Part shown: positions 52,054 through 62,180 of the stretch, piece by piece
Position numbering within the stretch: the first letter of the stretch is position 1
How the letters are laid out: every line of letters begins with the position of its first letter
Assembly (NCBI GenBank): GCA_964023205.1
Contig: OZ026844.1
Span: 7,128,840 to 7,192,839 of the forward strand
From: Lutraria lutraria
Taxonomy: Eukaryota; Mollusca; Bivalvia; Venerida; Mactridae
Direction: 5' to 3'
Length of the DNA stretch: 64,000 bases
Made by a program: the position numbers and the translations under genes
The notes under the pieces: generated by a model
Seen by the model: only the letters and a program-made list of their open reading frames with translations
Told to the model about the DNA's origin: nothing
Databases searched by the model: none

Positions 52054-52738
52054 TTAAGGTGAATCATCAAATCACAAATGTGTGAAAAAATAGCCAACTG
52101 ACATTTTTGCTATGCGTCCTAAAAAGTGGCGTTGTTCAATAATTACTGAAAGTACATAACTGAAATGAGTTTTTATCAATAGCTAATGATTCAATGTACA
52201 TTTCTACACCAGTAAAATAATATTTGATGATTAACAAGTATCTATAATTCTCACCTGAACTTACGCAATTTCCAGTCGCCAAAATAATGTATCATAATAT
52301 CAAAATTAATTTAAACTACAATGTCCAACAATAACTTCAATATGTCATTGAGGGTTTCCATATTTTAAATTTTCATTATTAAATGTTTTTCCATGTTTAT
52401 TTTCAATTCTTAACACAGTCCTCAACTTTCACACAGTGATTTTTCTTCCATGTCTGTTTAGGCTACTGTGTAGTACATAGTGTAAACACGTGTGTGGAGG
52501 ATTTTTATAAAATGTGAATATTGAGGACTGTGTTCAGGTGAGAATTATAGATACTTGTTAATCATCAAATATTATTTTACTGGTGCAGAAATGTACATTG
52601 AATCATTAGCTACTGATAAAAACTCATTTTAGTTATGTACTTTCAGTAATTATTGAACAACGCCACTTTTTAGGACGCATAGCAAAAATGTCAGTTGGCT
52701 ATTTTTTCATAAATTTATGATTTGATGATTCACCTTAA
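52054..52738. mobile_element. 685-bp TTAA-bounded element with 207-bp terminal inverted repeats
   Basis: The left arm 52054-52260 (TTAAGGTGAATCATCAAATC ... TCTCACCTGAAC) is matched by the right arm 52532-52738 (GTTCAGGTGAGA ... GATGATTCACCTTAA) in reverse complement. Only a few substitutions and no obvious length change separate the arms. The 271-bp loop has a shorter nested inverted pair, ACACAGTCCTCAA near 52,415 with TTGAGGACTGTGT near 52,521. Both ends are TTAA, which is the piggyBac-type target sequence, but the inner end GGTGAA is not a canonical piggyBac end. There is no coding capacity. This is a MITE or fold-back element, family unassigned. Confidence 0.85.
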
Positions 52739-52931
52739 ACGTTCTAAATATGTGTGAGCTCAACCTCACCTGATGACCAATGAACGTAAGAATGGAAACA
52801 ATTAGAATGTTCTATAATAATACAAACACTTACTAGTACTCCTAAGAATTTTGTGTGACAAGGATTCACGGTGAATGATAATGGGTGACTTAGTTATTAA
52901 TTACAACACTGTGCAACTTGTCCAAGGCAAT

Positions 52932-53085
52932 ACCCTTTTGGAGTAGCAAAATTAGGTTGTTGTTGAGAGGTTGTTGCTCTAGAGATGTTAAATTGATAGT
53001 TAAATCGCGCAGTAGGAAAAAACATATTGTCGTTGAAGAGAGGTTGATGCTCAAGAAAGGGCCGCTCTGGAGATGTTGTACTGTA
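52932..53085 (+). repeat. Dispersed repeat, copy 1 of a pair (partner at 60,714)
   Basis: ACCCTTTTGGAGTAGCAAA, GTTGTTGTTGAGAGG, TTGCTCTAGAGATG, ATAGTTAAAT and TGCTCAAGAAAGG occur in the same order at 60,714-60,845. Several short blocks such as TTGCTCTAGAG appear more than once within the unit. Open frames across it reflect the repeat, not a gene. Confidence 0.7.
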
Positions 53086-53599
53086 TACATGTACAGTAAG
53101 AAATGCTATTACTATTTAGTGATTAAATTTATTCACAGATCTGTGTTGTGACCATATATTCATGACCACAAGCTGTTACGCTGCATGGCCTGACTCGTTC
53201 ACGATGACTGAATTTTCAGGTCGCCATTATGTGAGAGATTTGAGAGAGGTAATTCTTTTTTTAATGCTATTAAGTCGGTCAGTGCATAATGCATACTATT
53301 ATATGTGTGAGTTATTTACGAAAAGGGTCACTTTGTTATACCATATGTGTAAGTGATTAACAAATATAGCATTATTATCATTATTATACGTTCATTACGA
53401 ATAGAGTTACTTATTACAATTGTACGATATTCAGGATTAGATTCACCTTGTTATTATCATATGTGTAAGTTACATGTACTTACGAATAGGGTCACTCCAG
53501 AGAATTAACCTGTTTGTATGACAGTTTACCTAAACAGGGACTTCTTGTAAATACTCAATATTTTCTTGAATTCAAACTACATCACTCCGCCTTTAGATA
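53086..53599. other. Intergenic with weak internal duplication
   Basis: The words CATATGTGTAAGT and TTACGAA(A/T)AGGGTCAC occur twice (53,315-53,355 and 53,455-53,495) about 135 bp apart. No gene is seen. Confidence 0.45.
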
Positions 53600-54200
53600 A
53601 ACAAGAGGGTCAAGATGACAATCATTGTTTGTTCATTAAAACATCTTTAAAAACCTGTATCATGAGGTCTGTTGATACCAAGGTTTTCCTGTGATTTGAC
53701 CAGATGACCTAGTGTCTGACCCATAGATGACGCATGTCCAAACTTGTCCCACATATCATTATTAAGACAAACATTCTAACAAGGTTTGGCGAAGATCCAA
53801 TCAAAAATTGACATCTGAAGTGTTAATAAGGTTTTCCTAAGATTTGATCTGGTAACCTAGTTTTTTACATCAGATGACCCATATTCGAACTTGTCCTCAT
53901 TGAGACAAACAATCGGACAAGGTTTGGTGAAGATCCAATCAATACAGTGACATCTAGAGCATTAACATGTTTTTACCTAAGATGTGACATGGTGACCTAG
54001 TTTTCGACTCCAGGTGACCCATGTTCGAACTCGTCCAATATATAATAATGAAAAACATTCTGGCAAAGTTTGATGAATATCCACTCAAAACTGTAACACC
54101 TACAATGTTAACAAGGTTTTCTAAGATTTTACCTGGTGGCCTAGTTTTTGACCCCAGGTGATTCATAATCAAGCTTGTTCTAAGATGACTCATGTTCGAA
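53600..54200 (-). mobile_element. Minus-strand copy of the ~147-bp-core element, truncated
   Basis: Starting with AACAAGAGGGTCAAGATGAC (the reverse of the family's right end), the units carry GACCTAGT-type boxes near 53,706, 53,850, 53,994 and 54,137. They also carry GGTTTGGCGAAGATCCAATC, all reverse complements of the core at 37,862-39,157. The left end (TTTTTAGCTCAC) is missing, so the copy is truncated. Open frames across it are repeat shadows. Confidence 0.8.
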
Positions 54201-54222
54201 CCTGTCCAAGATATTATAATGA

Positions 54223-54433
54223 GTACAAAATGTTTAGGTATGGTAATATTGGAGGTTTCATTCACTTACATAATAACAGTTTATCATTTTGTGGTAACAG
54301 GTCACATGGAAATAAGAAACAGTCTTTAACTAAAGCTGTAAACACAGTACACTTCAAGCATAAGGCTATGATTGGGATATTTGGGCGAATCGTTCTTGAC
54401 AATAAACTACCAACACAGTTCGATGCCAATTAG
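54223..54433 (+). other. Unassigned open frame tail, possible exon relic
   Basis: After the minus-strand element an open frame runs from an ATG at about 54,230 to TAG at 54,431-54,433. It includes KKQSLTKAVNTVHFKHKAMI and ends NKLPTQFDAN. A TTTGTGGTAACAG acceptor-like stretch lies at about 54,289-54,301. The residue pattern is fairly protein-like but I do not recognise a family. Confidence 0.25.
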
Positions 54434-55224
54434 AGCAAGAGCGGCATTCATCAATATAAGACTATTCAAGGCTTCAAGGTAAAATTTTATTTAATGATTG
54501 TGTTGTACATGACATTCTTGTTCTTAGTCGATAGATTGGGCTGGTAACTTACTTAAATACTTAATCCAGGGTGTTACATACTTTGTTTGTCAGTTACATA
54601 CTTAATGAAGCACTTACATACTTGGAGTCTTGCAATTACCATGTCAGGAATTTACATCCTTAGCCAGGTACTTGCATTCAATATTCTTTAATTCGTTTCA
54701 AATTCAGTAAGTCTGTTACATAGTTTGTTAGAAAATAACATACTTAGTAAGGCAATTATTGTATACTTAGTTACATCATTTCATATTTTTTAATATGTTA
54801 CATAAAAAGTAAAGCACATAAAATATTTAGTCGTTTTGCATACTTGCATCCCCAGTTAGGCACTTACTTATTTGGTCTGTTACAAATTCAGTTCAGCACT
54901 TTAGTATAATGCCAGACGCGATAATACTTATTTAGTATGTTACATATTTGGTAAGAAATGTACTTAGTCAGTCTGTAAGCATAATTAGTCAGGCACTTGC
55001 ATACATAATTAATCTGTTACATACTTAGTAAGGCAGTCGCATACTAAGTCAGACATTTGTATACTTCGACAGATACTTACATACTAAGTTTTGTCTGTTC
55101 CATACTAAGTCAGTTACATAATTATTAAGTGAGGCACTGTTATGTATAGACAGATACTTATTTAGTCAGGTCCCTATATATGCTAAGTTAGTCTGTTACA
55201 TCCTATGTCAGGCATTCAGATATT

Positions 55225-55802
55225 AACATTATAAATCAGGCACTTACATACTTATTCAGATACTTAAATATTAATCCAGGCACTTACATACTTCTTCAGA
55301 TACTTAAGTATTAAGCCACGCACTTACATACTTATTCAGATACTTTAGTATTAAGCCAAACACTTACATACTTATTCAGATACTTAAGTATTAAGCCACG
55401 CACTTACATACTTATTCAGATACTTAAATATTAAGACAGGCACTTACATACTTATTCAGATACTTAAATATTAAGACAGACACTTATATTTTTATTCAGA
55501 TACTTAAATATTAATCCAGGCACTTACATACTTATTCAGATACTTAAGTATTAAGCCACGTACTTACATACTTATTCAGATACTTAAATATTAAGACAGG
55601 CACTTACATACTTATTCAGATACTTAAATATTAAGACAGTCACTTACATACTTATTCAGATACTTAAATATTAAGACAAATACTTATATACTTATTCAGA
55701 TACTTAAATATTAAGACAGGCACTTACATACTTATTCAGATACTTAAATATTAAGACAGACACTTACATACTTATTCAGATACTTAAATATTAAGACAGA
55801 CA
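55225..55802 (+). repeat. Regular 40-bp tandem array, variant 1
   Basis: About 14 units read CACTTACATACTTATTCAGA then TACTTAAATATTAAGACAGG, with small substitutions (AAGTATTAAGCCACG in some). Units stay in strict 40-bp register. A 57-bp unrelated interruption follows at 55,803-55,859. Confidence 0.9.
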
Positions 55803-55859
55803 GACACTAAATAAATGATTTACAACATAACATATTATCCAAATTATGTTTATTCAAAC

Positions 55860-56165
55860 ACTTATATACTTATTCAGACACTTAGATACTACATCAGACG
55901 CTTAAATACTTATTCAGATACTTAAATACTACATCAGACACTTACATGGTTATTCAGATACTTAAATACTACATCAGACACTTACATGGTTATTCAGATA
56001 CTTAAATACTACATCAGACACTTGCATGGTTATTCAGATACTTAAATACTACATCAGACACTTACATGGTTATTCAGATACTTAAATACTACATCAGACA
56101 CTTACATGGTTATTCAGATACTTAAATACTACACCAGACACTTACATACTTATTCAGATACTTAA
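55860..56165 (+). repeat. Regular 40-bp tandem array, variant 2
   Basis: About seven units read TTATTCAGATACTTAAATAC then TACATCAGACACTTACATGG. The period is the same as the upstream array but the second half differs (CTACATCAGAC instead of TTAAGACAGG), so this is an independently homogenised block. Confidence 0.88.
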
Positions 56166-56860
56166 ATATCAAACCAGGTCTTACATACTTATACTAAGCC
56201 AGGCCTTACATGATTATTCAGATAGCCAGGCACTTACATAATTATTCAGATACTTAGATAGTAAGTCAGGTCAGGCACTTACATAATTATTCAGATACTT
56301 GGATGCTAAGCCAGGCACTTACATAATTATTCAGACACTCAAATACTAAACCAGGCAGTTACATACTTATTGAGATACTTAGATACTAAGTCAGGCACTA
56401 ATATATACTAAGTCAGTTACATACTAAGTCAGACATACTTATTCAGAATCTGATACTTAGATACTTAATATAACTCTTACATAATTTGTCATAAGTCATA
56501 CATACTTAGTTAATTAGATATATACTTAGGCACTTACATACTAAGGTAAACACTTACATACTTAATCAGGCACTTACATACTTAGCCAGACATTTACATA
56601 CTTAGTTACATACTTAGTCTGTTTCATTCTATGTCAGACACTGCATTCTTATTCAAATACTTACATACTTAGTAATAAACTTACATAATTAGTCAAATTT
56701 ACATACTTAGTTAATCAGTTATATACTAAGTCAGGAACTTAATACTAAGGCAAATATGTACATAAATGTATTTAATCAGGCACTTATATACTTTGCCAGT
56801 CACATACGTAAAACGTTAGTCAGTCACATACTTAGTCAAGCACATGCATTCAGCCAAATC

Positions 56861-57022
56861 AGTGGCAACCCTTAGGAAAGAGAAAATGTGGCCTTTATTG
56901 ACAGGTGGCCTTTTTTTTTGAGGTCATATGTTTTAGATATCCAATGGCAGTTCTTTTAAGAATAGCCTATATTCAGAAGATGGCCTTTATTCAGGGGTGA
57001 CCCCTTACACAGGGTTGACTGT
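56861..57022 (+). mobile_element. MITE-like ACAGTCAAAC family, copy 4, with right end preserved
   Basis: It carries GGCAACCCTTAGGAAAGAG, TGTGGCCTTTATTGACAGG, TTTAAGAATAGCC, GGCCTTTATTCAGGGG and ends CAGGGTTGACTGT, the reverse complement of the family's left end. The left end itself is lost in the minisatellite field. Confidence 0.65.
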
Positions 57023-57479
57023 ATTTAGTCAGGTCCTTTACTAACTTAGTTTGTCTGTTTATTTTTTTATATTCCAACTTATATATTTTCATATTTCGTC
57101 TAGATAATGATCATTTAATCAACACAAAAATTGTTCTTTTTATAGCATTGTGCAGAGAACTAAGAAATCACTCATTAAGTGGATGATTGTATGATCTGTA
57201 GAAAGCTGTGGTGGTATTGTTTTCCCATGATCGATGCTCCTGTATTGATCTGATGCCTACCTGAGGGTATGTACACAAGTCTCAATTATAGTTTCATAGA
57301 CATGTATGTATATAAGGGCTTACTTATTTGTCAAGTACATAAACATGTTTTTGAACTAGATTTTGTGTCAGCTAATGGATCCTCATAAAAGCAGGACCAT
57401 GGTTGCATTTCATTGGAGTGTGGTCAGTTGTTTCCGAACATTATTAGTCAATAGTTAAAAGTTGATAATGTGTGATTTC
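57023..57479. other. Intergenic, no gene recognised
   Basis: Nothing recognised. Confidence 0.5.
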
Positions 57480-57723
57480 ATTAAACTGTCAAAGCTGCAT
57501 AATTTCACAGTCATTGCTTGCATTTATTTTTACCTTTGGTAAGTACCATACAATTACTTTGGTAATCTGTGCTATGATTTTTGTTATACCAGTGAACAAA
57601 CGTACAATTATGTATTTAATGATGACTACAAAACATATAATGGTAAAAAAAAATAACTGGTATGAAGCTAAAAATGATCAAATTCATCGACCGTGTAATT
57701 ATTTAGCTTTGACAGTTTAATAA
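57478..57723. mobile_element. 242-bp TTAA-ended element, copy 1
   Basis: The ends ATTAAACTGTCAAAGCTGCA (from 57480) and AGCTTTGACAGTTTAAT (to 57721) are inverted repeats of about 16 bp. A second copy of exactly the same core length (242 bp) lies at 60429-60670 with matching internal words (TATGAAG, TGTAATTATT). TTAA sits at both ends (TTAAACTGTC ... GACAGTTTAA). The 82-codon open frame inside is not a gene. Confidence 0.8.
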
Positions 57724-57754
57724 AATTGCACCACACATTACATTAAGCAACAAA

Positions 57755-58200
57755 GAATAAGCCAGTCAGTCACATACCAAGTCATATACACTAAGTAACA
57801 TACAACTAGCTAATCACCAACCAAGTTATATACACTAATTAACATACAATTAGCCAGTCACTACACAAGTTATATACACTAATTAACATACTATTAACCA
57901 GTCACCTACCAAGTTATATACACTAATTAACATACAATTTACCAGTCACTTACCAAGTTATATACACTAATTAACATACAATTAGCCAGTCACTACACAA
58001 GTTATATACACTAATTAACATACAATTAACCAGTCACCAAGTTATATACACTAAATAACATACAATTAGCCAGTCACTATACAAGTTATATACACCAATT
58101 AACATACAATTATCTGGTCACTTACAAAGTTATATACACTAATTAACATACAATTAGCAGGTCACTTACCTTGTTATAAACAATTAGCCAGTCACTGACA
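57755..58200 (+). repeat. ~44-bp tandem array, about ten units
   Basis: Units read CAAGTTATATACACTAATTA then ACATACAATTAGCCAGTCAC plus a variable CTAC or TTAC linker. The spacing is near 44 bp, with one or two shortened units (near 58,030). The first units (57,763-57,830) and last units (58,150-58,200) are degenerate. Confidence 0.88.
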
Positions 58201-58500
58201 TTGTCTTATACATTTTGTCCATCAATTGTCGAATACATACTATGTATACCTAGTTATATCATTAACATTGTCACTTACTTGGCCAGATACTTACATAGTT
58301 TTTTACATATAGCTGGTTACTTAGTCACCAGTCACTTATGGTATTATAGACACAACCAGTCACTAATAATGTGTTTATGTATAGTCGATTTAAAGTTAAA
58401 TGAGAACCGTTGTAAACATTTACATTTTTCCTAGGTAGATCAGGTTATTTACCGGTTGAAATGACTTTATATTGAAATACATAAACAGAACACTATCGTA
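58201..58500. other. Degenerate tail of the 44-bp array, then unique sequence
   Basis: Loose CAGTCACTTAC-type words continue to about 58,360. An open frame here (58201-58434) has no recognisable domain. Confidence 0.5.
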
Positions 58501-58504
58501 ACGC

Positions 58505-58570
58505 GCCGTGGCTCAGAGGTAAAGGCTATGATTTCTTTTATTAGTAGTGGTCACGAGTTCAAAACTGCCA
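58505..58570 (+). mobile_element. tRNA-like unit (candidate SINE head), plus strand
   Basis: TGGCTCAGAGG at 58509-58519 fits the Pol III box A consensus, and GTTCAAAAC at 58557-58565 fits box B, with about 37 bp between them. The GCGCCGTGGCTCAGAGGTA start resembles a tRNA 5' half, but no matching 3' acceptor strand is found. It is therefore tRNA-derived and not a working tRNA gene. Confidence 0.5.
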
Positions 58571-58711
58571 AAATGCTTCTTTTTTTGATAAACATATATC
58601 GTATTCGAAAGCAATTTCTTGCCGACTTTCAAGAATTACCCTTCAAATTGTGAAAATCAAAATTAAGAATTATCCTGTTTCATATACACAATACTGTGTA
58701 CTATAACATAC

Positions 58712-58813
58712 ATGCAGCATGCAGTAGAGAAGGAGATGGACTGTTTACTGATATCAATCACATCTAGCGACGAGGAGACAGACACGGCGAGTGAATGCGA
58801 TGATGCGTGTTAA
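58712..58813 (+). CDS. Small acidic open frame between two convergent tRNA-like units, uncertain
   Basis: An ATG at 58712 opens 33 codons to TAA at 58811-58813. The C-terminal half is strongly acidic and serine-rich (SSDEETDTASECDDAC). It is too short for a confident gene and I recognise no family. It lies midway between the two tRNA-like units and could be the remnant of an internal exon of a transposon. Confidence 0.15.
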   Translation: MQHAVEKEMDCLLISITSSDEETDTASECDDAC

Positions 58814-58943
58814 ATTTACATGTTCGAATTGTTTTGAAGTGATATAATAAAATAAGGAAAAAATAAACAATACAAAATGAAAGGATTTAAAATAATCAAA
58901 AGAAAAAAAAACATATACAAAATATAGTTATAAAATGACATTA

Positions 58944-59012
58944 ACTAGGTTCGAACCAATGCCGGTTAAATTATGAAAATCTCAAAGCACTATAACCTTA
59001 ACGCTATTGAGG
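58944..59012 (-). mobile_element. tRNA-like unit (candidate SINE head), minus strand
   Basis: On the minus strand TAGCGTTAAGG (58996-59006) is a box-A-like element with one mismatch, and GGTTCGAACC (58948-58957) is a perfect box B. It faces the plus-strand unit at 58,505, so the two are convergent over about 500 bp. Confidence 0.5.
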
Positions 59013-60204
59013 CGATTGTATTTATGTTTTCTCTATCTTTTCTATAACTGTTACCGGGTTAACCTGTTACACCTAAATATCGAAATGAGACTAATCCCTC
59101 ATTAGCATGCAACTTTAAATCGACTATAGTGTACAATTAGTTGGACTAGGTAAGCAACAGACTTAGTTTTTTACATAACCTATTCAAAAATGCTTGTTAA
59201 AAATATAGTTAGTCACTTAGCAGGCTATAATTATACACTTGGTCAGATGTAACTTACTTTAGTTACTTACACTAAATCTAAATGTACCTGTAAGTACAGG
59301 ATCCTCGCTGAATAAGGCCGACAAGGCTGGCCCTTAAAAAATTCCCTCAATGGACATCCTCCCCATTTTGTGTTTTTCTGTAACGTGGCTATCGATTTAA
59401 AAAATTGCTACGAAGATTCATACTTACCACATGCAAATTAACTGTTTTATAATTATAGAGAAGAAACGGGGTAAGAATCAATAGAACACATTTTTTGTTG
59501 ATAGTAATGTAGCTTATAATTATGTTTAAAAAAATTGCATATTTTACAAAGGGACGTTATAAGTTTTGTTAAGTGTATTTGTCAAGTGTATTTGTAGGAA
59601 TTATACATGCAATCATTGAGGAAGTGTTCTTTATCAAATTTGGAGTAGTATATTTCTTGATGTATTGAGTATATAACTATGATTGTTAAACAGAATATTT
59701 ATTGATGTGATTTTGTAAGTAATATGTTCAGTAGAATATTTAAAAAATAATGTCATGGTGATTATTTAGGAACAAGATGTTAAAAAAATGAGATACACAA
59801 GGCCGACCCTTACACATTTGGTGGTATGTGTAAAGTGTAGGCACTTATGGAAATTTTGCCGTCTTTGTGGGCAAATTTTTTCTTTTTTTTTTACTTTGTT
59901 TATTTTCAATTTCTTTGCTTTTTAAAATGTACTTGTCACAAAATTACTGATTATCTTGAATAAAAAATACTAACAAAAGATCCAAGTCTTACAGTTTATT
60001 TATACACATGTAATGATGTTGTAACAACAATTAAATGATCTTCAATAATACAATATATGGTCAGAAAAGTCATTTTTATGACTGCCTGAATGATTCTAAT
60101 ACAACAGACAAAATATATTTCAGAATAAATTGTACCAAGTGTCCTCACGAAATTGAGTTTCTAAAACTCTTATTATAATAGAGGCTGCAGACTTATAAAC
60201 AAGT
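59013..60204. other. AT-rich intergenic DNA
   Basis: CACTTAGC and TTACTTTAG words near 59,210-59,290 look like stray minisatellite units. GGCCGACAAGGCTGGCCCTT at 59,312 and AAGGCCGACCCTTACACA at 59,800 form a weak pair. A T-rich run lies near 59,880. No gene is seen. Confidence 0.5.
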
Positions 60205-60417
60205 ATACATAGTTCCCACATCTACAATATATACCTCTCTTGGCTGAGAATTGATGGAAGATAGTTATATTTTTGTTAAAAATTGATATTCGTATGTGAC
60301 AACTACATTTTCTTAAACCTGATATGCTATTGAGTTGTTCAATAACTTTTTTTTTTTTATTAAACACATAAGAAATTTGGGAGGTAATTAAATATCGTAG
60401 ATGTGGGAACTATGTAT
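60205..60417. mobile_element. 213-bp hairpin element with 26-bp inverted ends
   Basis: ATACATAGTTCCCACATCTA (60205 onward, through CAATAT at 60230) is inverted at 60392-60417 (ATATCGTAGATGTGGGAACT then ATGTAT). Only one mismatch is seen across 26 bp. The 161-bp interior is AT-rich with no coding capacity. It ends 11 bp before the 242-bp element at 60429. Confidence 0.7.
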
Positions 60418-60426
60418 TATGTCATT

Positions 60427-60672
60427 TTATTAAACTGTCAAAGCTGCATTTATTTTTAGCTTCGATTACTTTCGTAATTTATACGATAAGATGTCCAATG
60501 TACAATCATGTGTTTAACAATGTGCTACATATAAAATTACTAGAATATAAACATGAGGAATGGGACATTCCCAAATGATGAAATAAAAACTTCCGACTGT
60601 TGTATGAAGTTAAAAGAAGTGAATGCATAAATTGAACAACCATGTAATTATTAAGTTTTGACAGTTTGATAA
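60427..60672. mobile_element. 242-bp TTAA-ended element, copy 2
   Basis: The left end ATTAAACTGTCAAAGCTGCA (60429) and right end AAGTTTTGACAGTTTGAT (to 60670) repeat the ends of the copy at 57480-57721. The core length is identical at 242 bp although the interior is clearly diverged. The right TTAA has mutated to TTGA. Confidence 0.78.
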
Positions 60673-60713
60673 AATTTCACTATAAAGTATAAATACTACA
60701 ATTATAAACCAAC

Positions 60714-60845
60714 ACCCTTTTGGAGTAGCAAATTATGTTGTTGTTGAGGATGGTTGCTCTAGAGAGGTTGAAATAATAGTTAAATTATGCTGTTTTCAAA
60801 AGGGAGTTTGTTGCTCAAGAGAGTGCTGCTCTTGGAGAAGTTGAA
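60714..60845 (+). repeat. Dispersed repeat, copy 2 of a pair (partner at 52,932)
   Basis: ACCCTTTTGGAGTAGCAAAT, TTGTTGTTGAGG, GGTTGCTCTAGAGAGGTTGA, ATAGTTAAAT and TTGCTCAAGAGAG keep the order seen at 52,932-53,085. It starts about 43 bp after the 242-bp element. Confidence 0.7.
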
Positions 60846-61206
60846 CAATATAAACAATACAAGTATAAACAATGCACAGACAAGAATTTTCATTTTTTGC
60901 AAATTGATTATGCCTATGACAATTTCACATGTTTTTGTGTCAATGTCATTCTTGCATATAATAATGCTCTTCCTTAGGACAGTAATAACATCTATATATT
61001 AAATTCAATCATGATACCCAGTAGATTGAGATCAGTATAAAGGATTAAGTACAATCAATCATGTGGAGTCAAAAACAAACATAACTAGTATTACAAATGT
61101 ATACAAAACTATAACCCCCCCAAAAAAAAAGTGGTGGGGCACAAAAATGTACAATAAATAGTTGATGTTCATGGAACATTTACAGAAGATGATTACAAAA
61201 TTTGTC
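60846..61206. other. Intergenic; possible 3' flank of the minus-strand exon candidate
   Basis: No gene recognised. A CCCCCCAAAAAAAAA run lies near 61,115-61,130. Confidence 0.45.
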
Positions 61207-61308
61207 TTATTGAAGATATTTCTCTAACCAAGTTGTTTGTTTTCCATTGTTGTGTTGAAAGCTTTCACAGTAAACCATACCTACATCCAAGATTGTATCC
61301 TGTATCAC
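61207..61308 (-). CDS. Candidate terminal coding exon (minus strand), product unknown
   Basis: On the minus strand a T-rich tract ends TGATGTTTTTGTAG, a good 3' splice site. An open frame of 33 codons follows from GTG ATA CAG to a TAA at 61207-61209. It starts VIQDTILDVGMVYCESF and ends KQTTWLEKYLQ, a balanced protein-like composition. The nearest upstream candidate exon (62341-62395) would join to it out of frame (TG|G TGA), so either an exon between them was missed, or this segment is 3' UTR, or the resemblance is chance. No family was recognised. Confidence 0.3.
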   Translation of the reverse strand: MIQDTILDVGMVYCESFQHNNGKQTTWLEKYLQ

Positions 61309-61698
61309 CTACAAAAACATCAGATAAAAAATAAAACAGAAATAACTCATACAGGTATCTACAGTACAATAGACCTTTAAATAGTGTTTCTTTGTTTTAT
61401 TGACATTATATCAGAAATCAACAACTTTAGAACATTATGATTTAAGAAATATAAAAACACTACAGACACAACAAGATGCTGAGACTCCAGTGTGTTCATT
61501 CATTACATATACCCCTGTGGCATGCTTGTCAAGAAGTCCATTTTAACCATTCTGAGTCCAAATTATGTCAAGGTCAAAGTGAGGTTGGTTGATATGGGTA
61601 GATTGAGAATGTCATAGACAATAACTGTACTGGTATATAAGTATTCAGGTGTTCTAGTAATTAAGCAGTGTTGCTAGATGAAATAGTAAAATCTACTT
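61309..61698. other. Possible intron of the minus-strand gene candidate
   Basis: AT-rich sequence with no recognised feature. Confidence 0.35.
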
Positions 61699-61699
61699 A

Positions 61700-62180
61700 A
61701 CCTTATACAGACAGACAGGGCAATCACCATAATTATGCCTCCTGCATCATACATAACTAAGCAAGTAACTAGACAAGTGTATATTATATAAACTATGTAA
61801 GTAACTGACAAAGTATTCAGATGTTCTCATACAGATGGACGAAAGGATGGAAGGACAGACAGGACAATCACCATATGTCTGCTGCATTATAGGTGCTGGA
61901 GGTATAAAAAGCTACATCATAAGGACCATAACTAATTAAAATTTACTTGGACAAAACCTATTGTGGACATGCACAACTTGGCAAACTGCTAATTACTTCT
62001 AAGAAGTTTCGCTGAATTCCTGTATGTAGTTGCTGAGAAATGGTTTAGACAAAATTTACCTATTGTATAAAGCAAAGGGCCATAACTCAGTGAAAGGTCT
62101 AGTCAATCATTGGCTTCAAGCTTAATTTTTTTATAAATAACGCAGAACTTAAAGTTCCAGGCTTCACAATATTGTTTTTT
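61700..62180. repeat. Decayed dispersed repeat with internal duplication
   Basis: CAGACAGGGCAATCACCATA near 61,715 and CAGACAGGACAATCACCATA near 61,857 are near-identical, about 142 bp apart. AAGGACCATAACTAATTAAA (61,921) and AAGGGCCATAACTCAGTGAA (62,075) form a second pair. AGTTGCTGAGAAATGG is also a word I associate with bivalve dispersed repeats. Confidence 0.45.

Larger units (their letters stand above)
54540..56858 (+). repeat. Minisatellite field built on a ~20-bp CTTACATACTTAGTCAGGCA unit
   Basis: Degenerate units with the words CTTACATACTTA, TTAGTCAGGCA and CAGATACTTA recur through the whole interval. In the middle they are regular and 40 bp long; toward both edges the spacing is irregular. 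The 40-bp units look like dimers of the 20-bp ancestor (CTTACATACTTATTCAGATA plus CTTAAATATTAAGACAGGCA). Confidence 0.85.

Noticed and set aside
53954..54265. 103-codon minus-strand open frame
   Set aside because: It lies almost entirely in the truncated ~147-bp-core repeat and reproduces its words, so it is a repeat shadow.
57472..57720. 82-codon open frame
   Set aside because: It coincides with the 242-bp inverted-repeat element, and its counterpart at 60,429 does not keep the frame.
58505..58570. Functional tRNA gene
   Set aside because: Pol III boxes are present, but there is no complementary 3' acceptor strand, anticodon arm or T-arm pairing. The same holds for 48,248 and 58,944-59,012.
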